Assembly: GCA_046153875.1 (NCBI GenBank)
Contig: JBJXFE010000073.1
Coordinates: 62,001 to 126,000 of the forward strand
DNA from: JBJXFE01 sp046153875
Lineage (GTDB): Bacteria > Planctomycetota > Phycisphaerae > Phycisphaerales > UBA1924
Length of the DNA stretch: 64,000 nt
Reading direction: 5' to 3'
In this document: piece after piece, positions 59,189-64,000 of the stretch
Numbering within the stretch: position 1 is the first letter of the stretch
Layout of the letters: every line of letters starts with the position of its first letter
The notes under the pieces: model-generated
The model's database searches: none
Told to the model about the DNA's origin: nothing
Seen by the model: the letters and a program-made list of their open reading frames with translations, nothing else
Made by a program: the position numbers and the translations under genes

Positions 59189-60952
59189 ATGATCCGTCGT
59201 TGCGTTGAAGTCGCCCTGGCCGCGATCGTGTCCGCATGCGCCCCCGCGCTCGCCCAGCCGTCCCTGCCGGCGGGCCACTACGCGGGCACGTGGACCAACA
59301 CGACGTTTAGTTCCAGCGGCGCCATCCGCGCCGACGGCGTCATCGTCGCCAGCACCCTCACCATGACCATCGACGCCGATGGGGGCGTCTTCGGGCTGCC
59401 GGACCCGCCGCCCTTCACGCTCAGCGGGCCGATCACGGCGGGCGGGTGGTCCGCGGCGCTCACCGGTCACGCGGTGTTCGGCGACCTCTCGGTGAGCGTC
59501 AACGCCGCGGGGCAGGTCACGATCAACGGCTCCAACCCCCCCAGCGGCTTCATCACCACCTACACCGCCACCGGCACCTTCACGCCCTCAGGCCAGATCA
59601 ACCTCGCCGGCCACATCGAGTTCGTCCTCGGCGTGCCCGCGGACACGACGATCGTCTGCAACCGCACCGCGTACTCGACCGCCGTATCACCGAGCCAGAT
59701 CGCCCAGGGGCAGGCCGGGTTCTCCGTCGCCGGCTCGCCGGACCTGAACGGCGACGCGAGAGGCGACATCATCGTCGGCGCGCCGCTCGAAACCCACGCC
59801 ACGATCGCGATGGCCGGACGCGTCCACGTCTTCAACGGCGTCGGCGGCGCCCCCTTCCGCACCATCGGCTCGCCCGCCCCGGAGTCCGCCGGCCGGTTCG
59901 GATGGTCCGTCTCCTCCATCCCGGACACCAACGGCGACGGCAAGGCCGACCTCCTCGTCGGCGCCCCCAACGAGAACCCCGCCACGAGCCCCTTCGACTG
60001 CGGACGCGCGTACATCTACTCCGGCGCGAACGGATCGCTCCTGTTCAAGCTCATCCCGCCCGCCGGTGAGGCCACCGGGCTCTTCGGTTACTCCGTCGCG
60101 GGCGTCGCGGACGTGAACGGCGACGGGCGCGGCGACGCGATCGTCGGCGCCCCGCGCGAAGACCCCGGCACGCTCCCCGCCGACGCCGGCCGCGTCCACG
60201 TCTACTCGGGCGCGACCGGCCTGCGTCTCTACACGCTCGGCGTGCCCGTCTCCGTCGGCCCGGCCGCCAACGACTACTTCGGCTGGTCGGTGGGCGGCGT
60301 ACCGGACGCCAACGGCGATGCCCGCGGCGACATCATCGTCGGCATGCCGCAGGGCACCGGCGTCCCCACCGGCAACCCCGGCCGCGCGTTCCTCTACTCC
60401 GGCTCGAACGGGGCGATGCTCCGCGCGTTCAGCTCACCCGGCGCCGAAGCCGACGGGCTCTTCGGGCGCTCGGTCGCGGGCGTGCCCGACACCAACGGCG
60501 ACGCCCGCGGCGACGTCGTCATCGGCGCGCCCAACGAAGACCCGGGCACCGCCCCCGACGGCACGGGCCGCGCCCACCTCTTCTCCGGCGCGACCGGCGC
60601 CCTGCTCTTCAAGCTCCTCCCGCCGACCCCCACCGCCGGGGGCAACTTCGGCATGGCTGTCGCGGGCATGACCGACACCAACGGCGACGGACGGGGCGAC
60701 ATCGTCGTCGGCGCACCGGGCGAGGGCTCGGCCGACCAGGGCCGCGCGTACATCTACTCCGGCGCGACAGGCTTGCGGCTCGTCACGCTCGCGTCGCGCT
60801 ACCCCGAGGCCTCGGGTGCGTTCGGCGCGTCGGTCTCGGGCTTGCCGAACGTGAACGCCGCGAACCTCGCGGACGTGGCGGTCGGCGCGCCGGGTGAGGA
60901 CCCCGGCACGGCCCCGCTCAACGCGGGGCGGGCGTACTGGTTCAGGCGGTAG
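59189..60952 (+). CDS. Secreted FG-GAP (integrin alpha-like) beta-propeller protein
   Basis: Exported protein of 587 residues. Signal peptide about 1-23. Residues about 25-165 form an unrecognised beta-domain. From about 170 seven FG-GAP repeats follow, each with a FGxSVxGVPDxNGDGRGDIIVGAPxExPGT...GRAYIYSGATG pattern; DxNxDGxxD is a calcium site. No enzyme motif or dockerin is present. GGAGG lies nine bases before ATG 59189. It is a probable surface-binding protein. Confidence 0.88.
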   Translation: MIRRCVEVALAAIVSACAPALAQPSLPAGHYAGTWTNTTFSSSGAIRADGVIVASTLTMTIDADGGVFGLPDPPPFTLSGPITAGGWSAALTGHAVFGDLSVSVNAAGQVTINGSNPPSGFITTYTATGTFTPSGQINLAGHIEFVLGVPADTTIVCNRTAYSTAVSPSQIAQGQAGFSVAGSPDLNGDARGDIIVGAPLETHATIAMAGRVHVFNGVGGAPFRTIGSPAPESAGRFGWSVSSIPDTNGDGKADLLVGAPNENPATSPFDCGRAYIYSGANGSLLFKLIPPAGEATGLFGYSVAGVADVNGDGRGDAIVGAPREDPGTLPADAGRVHVYSGATGLRLYTLGVPVSVGPAANDYFGWSVGGVPDANGDARGDIIVGMPQGTGVPTGNPGRAFLYSGSNGAMLRAFSSPGAEADGLFGRSVAGVPDTNGDARGDVVIGAPNEDPGTAPDGTGRAHLFSGATGALLFKLLPPTPTAGGNFGMAVAGMTDTNGDGRGDIVVGAPGEGSADQGRAYIYSGATGLRLVTLASRYPEASGAFGASVSGLPNVNAANLADVAVGAPGEDPGTAPLNAGRAYWFRR

Positions 60953-61081
60953 CCGGGGTTTCCAACCGATCCCGGCGCGAGCACGCCGTTTCGTTGCAAT
61001 CCGGGGGCGAAAAACCCCATAATGGGCCATCCCCTGTGCGGCCGGATCGCGGCGGCGGCGCGGGGCGGGAGTTCCCCCTCC

Positions 61082-62818
61082 ATGAACCCGACTCGTCCTA
61101 CGGCGCGGCCCGCGCTCCGGGCCAGACTCTGCGCGCTGGTGTGTTTCAGCGCCATGCTCGCCGGAACCGGGATCGCGCTCGCCGGCCCACCCGAGCCGGC
61201 CCCCGAGGCCCGGGCCTTCATGGGCGAGGAGAAGTACGCCGAGGCGGCCGAGGCACTGCGGGCGTACCTGAAGACGAACCCGTATGACGGGGCGGCCTGG
61301 GCCGACCTGGGGTACAGCCTCCACGCGGTGAAACGCTACGACGAGGCGATCCCCGCGTACGCGAAGGCGATCGAACTCGGCTCGCACCCCGAGACGCAGA
61401 TGTACAACACCGCGTGCGCCCACGCTCTGTCCGGGCGGGCCGACGACGCGATCGCGTGGCTCACCCGGTCCTTCGAGAACCGCTTCGCCGAGCAGCGGAC
61501 CCTCGAAGGCGACACCGACCTTGACTCGCTGCGGGCCGACCCGCGGTTCATCGCGCTCACGGGCCTGAACCCGCCGGAGGAGCCCGACCGCGCCAAGCGA
61601 TGGGCCTGGGACCTGGACTTCATGGTTCGCCGCATGGAGCAGATGCACTGGGACCTGTACGGACGCGTCTCGAAGTCGGCGTTCAGCGGCGAGATCGCGA
61701 AGCTCAAGGCCGACGTGCCGAAGCTGACCGACGCCCAGGTCCGCGTGCGGCTCATGAAGCTCGCCGCGATGGTCGGCGACGGGCACACCGGCCTCGCGTC
61801 CGCGGCCGTCGGTCAGGCGACGATCGCCCGCTACCCGCTGCATCTGTTTCTCTTCGCCGACGGACTGCACGTGATCGGCGCCCCGCCGGAGCACGCGGCC
61901 CTCGTGGGCGCACGCGTGCTGAAGGTCGGCCCGCTCGACACCGACGCGGCCGTCGAGGCCGTCAAGCCGTACCTGTCCGTGGACAACGCGATGGGGTACG
62001 CCGCCGGCGCCCCCGCGCGCCTGGTGAACCCCGACGTGCTCGCCGCGATCGGCGCGGTCGCGGACGGCGGGGGGGTGGGGGCCGGGGGGTGCGAGTACAC
62101 GCTGCGCACGGCGAAGGGCGAACGCGTCGCTGTCCGCCTGTCACCCAGTGACCTGCCCTCCGGCGGCTCCGGCGGCATGTTCACGCCCGGCTACACCTAC
62201 GTCCACGACTCCCTCGCCAAACCCCCGCTCTACCTGCGCGAGCGTGACCAGCGGCTGTGGGCCGAGTTCGTGCCCGATCAGAAGCTCGTGTACGCCCGCT
62301 TCGCCGCGGTGGGGAACACGCCGGGCGGGCCCACGCTCGCCGACTTCGCGGCCAACCTGACGAAACTCGTCGAAGAGAACAGCGCCGAGCGGCTCGTGCT
62401 GGACATGCGCTTCAACGGCGGCGGGAACACGGGGCTGCTGCCCCCGCTGCTGCTCGCGCTCATCAAGAGCGAGCGCATCAACCGCCCCGGCCACCTCTTC
62501 GTCGTCATCGGCCGCCACACGTTCTCCGCGGCCCAGAACGGCGTCAACATGCTCGAGGACACGACCAGCGCCACGTTCGTGGGCGAGCCCACGGGCTCGA
62601 GCCCGGCGTTCATCGGCGAGAGCACGTTCGTGCTGCTGCCGTACAGCAAGCTGCGGATGCACTGCTCGTCGCGGTACTGGCAGTGGGGCGACTCGACCGA
62701 CCGACGCACGTGGGTGCAGCCGCAGATCGCGGCCCCGCCGACCTTTGCCGCCTACACGGCCGGGAAGGACGACGCGATGGAGGCGATCGGAGCACATCTG
62801 CCTGAGACGCGACCGTGA
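61082..62818 (+). CDS. Secreted TPR protein with S41-like peptidase domain
   Basis: Exported protein of 578 residues. Signal peptide about 1-35. Residues about 40-115 hold TPR-like helices (ALRAYLKTNPYDGAAWADLGYSLHAVKRYDEAIPAYAKAIEL). The rest resembles a C-terminal processing peptidase-type S41 core: VRLMKLAAMVGDGHTGL, LVLDMRFNGGGNTGLLPPLL and VIGRHTFSAAQNGVNMLEDTT, in which the Ser of TFSAA is the probable nucleophile. The PDZ domain is missing or unrecognised. ATG 61082 has GGGAG upstream. Confidence 0.82.
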   Translation: MNPTRPTARPALRARLCALVCFSAMLAGTGIALAGPPEPAPEARAFMGEEKYAEAAEALRAYLKTNPYDGAAWADLGYSLHAVKRYDEAIPAYAKAIELGSHPETQMYNTACAHALSGRADDAIAWLTRSFENRFAEQRTLEGDTDLDSLRADPRFIALTGLNPPEEPDRAKRWAWDLDFMVRRMEQMHWDLYGRVSKSAFSGEIAKLKADVPKLTDAQVRVRLMKLAAMVGDGHTGLASAAVGQATIARYPLHLFLFADGLHVIGAPPEHAALVGARVLKVGPLDTDAAVEAVKPYLSVDNAMGYAAGAPARLVNPDVLAAIGAVADGGGVGAGGCEYTLRTAKGERVAVRLSPSDLPSGGSGGMFTPGYTYVHDSLAKPPLYLRERDQRLWAEFVPDQKLVYARFAAVGNTPGGPTLADFAANLTKLVEENSAERLVLDMRFNGGGNTGLLPPLLLALIKSERINRPGHLFVVIGRHTFSAAQNGVNMLEDTTSATFVGEPTGSSPAFIGESTFVLLPYSKLRMHCSSRYWQWGDSTDRRTWVQPQIAAPPTFAAYTAGKDDAMEAIGAHLPETRP

Positions 62819-62848
62819 GGAAGCATCGCGACACCATTCCCGTCGTCA

Positions 62849-62872
62849 GGGAGATGTGATCTCCCGCACATC
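62849..62872 (+). promoter_or_regulatory. Overlapping alternative hairpins after the S41-like gene
   Basis: GGGAGAT-GTG-ATCTCCC (62849-62865) and GATGTG...CACATC (62853-62872) share sequence, so only one can form at a time. They lie 30 nt past the S41-like stop and before the promoter of the next gene. Terminator-like, but no T-run. Confidence 0.4.
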
Positions 62873-62880
62873 AGATGCCG

Positions 62881-62910
62881 TTGACACATCCGTGTGCGGT
62901 GTGCGACACT
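62881..62910 (+). promoter_or_regulatory. Possible promoter of the HAF-repeat gene
   Basis: A consensus TTGACA (62881-62886) is followed after 18 nt by GACACT, which matches the -10 consensus at three of six positions. It lies about 45 nt before the ATG at 62932. Confidence 0.35.
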
Positions 62911-62931
62911 GTACCGCAACGGAGGTGCGCC

Positions 62932-64000
62932 ATGCTCACCCGCCCGGCGTCCCGAATGCGCACCATCAGCATCGTCGCCTTTGCTGCGCTGTGTCCTGAT
63001 ATCGCGATCGCGCAACCCGTCTCGTTTCAGGGACTTGGTCTGTTTCCCGGCTTAGACAGGTCCTCCGCAGGTCGTATCAGCGCGAATGGACGCGCGATCG
63101 CGGGGACGTCTTTTTCCTGGACTTCGGCTCAGTACTCTCAAGGGTATATCTGGCGCGCCGAGACCGGTTGGCTCGGAATTGGACTGCCGCCGCAAGGGCA
63201 GGCCGGCGATATTTTCGCCCTGAGCGCGGACGGCAAGGCGGCACCGGGCTTTTCCCACTTGGCGCCTTCCTCATGGACCTATGGCTTCCGCTGGACGGAG
63301 GCGGGTGGGTTTCAGTTGATGCCCGGGCTTCCCACCTCGCTATCGATGATCAGCATCGACATCAGCGCTGACGGCTCGACCGTTGTGGGACTCGCCTCCT
63401 CCGGGTGGATCGGGGGCCAGAGCTACTACCACGCGACACGGTGGACCCAGTCCGGCGGCACACAGGACCTCGGAACCCTGATCGGGCCCGCCGCGTTCTC
63501 GTACGCCAACGCGGTTAACGCGGATGGGTCCGTCATCGTCGGCAAATCGCACGGAGGCAGTGGAGCCTTCCGGTGGACCGCCGCAGGAGGGATGCAGGAG
63601 GTGGGCGGCCTGCCCGGCTCGACGTTCACATCCGCGGAAGCTGTCAGTGCGGACGGAAGCGTTGTCGCGGGGTGGTCTGGCGGCGCGCTGGTGACTCGCC
63701 CCTTCCGCTGGACAAGCGCCGGGCGTACTCAAGACTTGGGCGGCCTCCCGGGGTTCGAGTTCATGGTGACGAGTGCGATGAGTGGCGACGGCTCAGCGAT
63801 CGTCGGCTCCGCAATGCTCACATCGGCACCGTACACCTCGCTCGCTTTCCTCTGGACGGTTCCGACGGGAGTGGTGGACCTCAACGACTATCTGCCCACG
63901 CTCGGTATCGACCTGACTGGTTGGGAACTCACGAGCGCGACCGGTGCCGACGCCGACGCAAGGACGATCGCGGGTGTCGGCAAGCACGAGTGGGCGCCGG
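62932..64000 (+). CDS. Secreted HAF-repeat protein (partial, runs off window)
   Basis: At least 356 residues, open at the right edge. Signal peptide about 1-28 (IAIAQ). Repeats of about 45-50 residues contain AFRWTxAGGMQxLGxLPG and VSADGSxVVGxS, the HAF/autotransporter-linked extracellular repeat pattern, found in many secreted planctomycete proteins. It probably forms a beta-propeller or solenoid. GGAGG seven bases before ATG 62932. The C-terminus, and whether it has a dockerin or PEP-CTERM, lies outside the window. Confidence 0.88.
   Translation, partial: MLTRPASRMRTISIVAFAALCPDIAIAQPVSFQGLGLFPGLDRSSAGRISANGRAIAGTSFSWTSAQYSQGYIWRAETGWLGIGLPPQGQAGDIFALSADGKAAPGFSHLAPSSWTYGFRWTEAGGFQLMPGLPTSLSMISIDISADGSTVVGLASSGWIGGQSYYHATRWTQSGGTQDLGTLIGPAAFSYANAVNADGSVIVGKSHGGSGAFRWTAAGGMQEVGGLPGSTFTSAEAVSADGSVVAGWSGGALVTRPFRWTSAGRTQDLGGLPGFEFMVTSAMSGDGSAIVGSAMLTSAPYTSLAFLWTVPTGVVDLNDYLPTLGIDLTGWELTSATGADADARTIAGVGKHEWAP

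Overview
The window is 64 kb of very GC-rich chromosomal DNA and most probably comes from a member of the Planctomycetota, class Phycisphaerae. The grounds are six secreted proteins ending in paired GC-type dockerin repeats (pattern ADCNxSGxLTVADFGCFQ), a PEP-CTERM protein, an ECF sigma factor translationally coupled to a Ser/Thr kinase with WD40 repeats, and two membrane proteins sharing a zinc ribbon of the CPxCGYxLxGVP...CPEC type. Species cannot be read from the sequence. I see no phage, insertion sequence, CRISPR array or replication origin; the only complete RNA gene is a tRNA-Ala(GGC) at 47763-47837.

Layout. 1-10.4 kb: partial EF-G-like GTPase, three dockerin proteins (fibronectin/Ig, trypsin-like, beta-propeller) and the sigma/kinase pair. 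10.6-16.4 kb: guanylate kinase, a TolB-like lipoprotein, a PEP-CTERM protein, a SnoaL-like protein, an Mrp-type ATPase lacking its CXXC cysteines and a secreted Arg/Pro/Gly-rich protein. 16.8-39.5 kb: a surface-polysaccharide region. A long minus-strand run (20880-36254) holds flippase, polymerase, three glycosyltransferases, acetyltransferase, XrtA/PEP-CTERM-type polysaccharide deacetylase, GNAT protein, acyl carrier protein, a VOC-FkbH fusion, a methyltransferase, GDP-mannose 3,5-epimerase and a PAP phosphatase. It is followed by an orphan adenine methylase, cysC and sat. 39.5-45.3 kb: a zinc-ribbon membrane protein, an unknown protein and three more dockerin genes. 45.4-49 kb: small lipoprotein operon, family 9 glycosyltransferase, tRNA-Ala and MBL hydrolase. 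49.1-55.8 kb, minus strand: cardiolipin synthase, DUF167, zinc-ribbon protein, DNA methyltransferase, two paralogous methyltransferases and two ClpPs. 56-64 kb, plus strand: metallophosphoesterase, YidC, FG-GAP propeller, TPR/S41-like protein and a partial HAF-repeat protein.

How the genes work together. The polysaccharide region can be read as one pathway: sugar-nucleotide epimerisation, glycosyl transfer, O-acetylation, probably glyceryl transfer (FkbH plus ACP), deacetylation, polymerisation and export. Sat, CysC and the PAP phosphatase add a complete PAPS supply-and-recycling set, suggesting a sulfated polymer, although no sulfotransferase or exosortase lies in the window. The dockerin proteins form a second theme, exported proteins with a shared C-terminal module whose docking partner is not visible here. 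The clearest sign of how that module spreads is a 41-nt block that is identical behind two unrelated dockerin genes; in one of them (42613-43962) it runs in frame, past an amber stop, into the remains of a different dockerin subtype.
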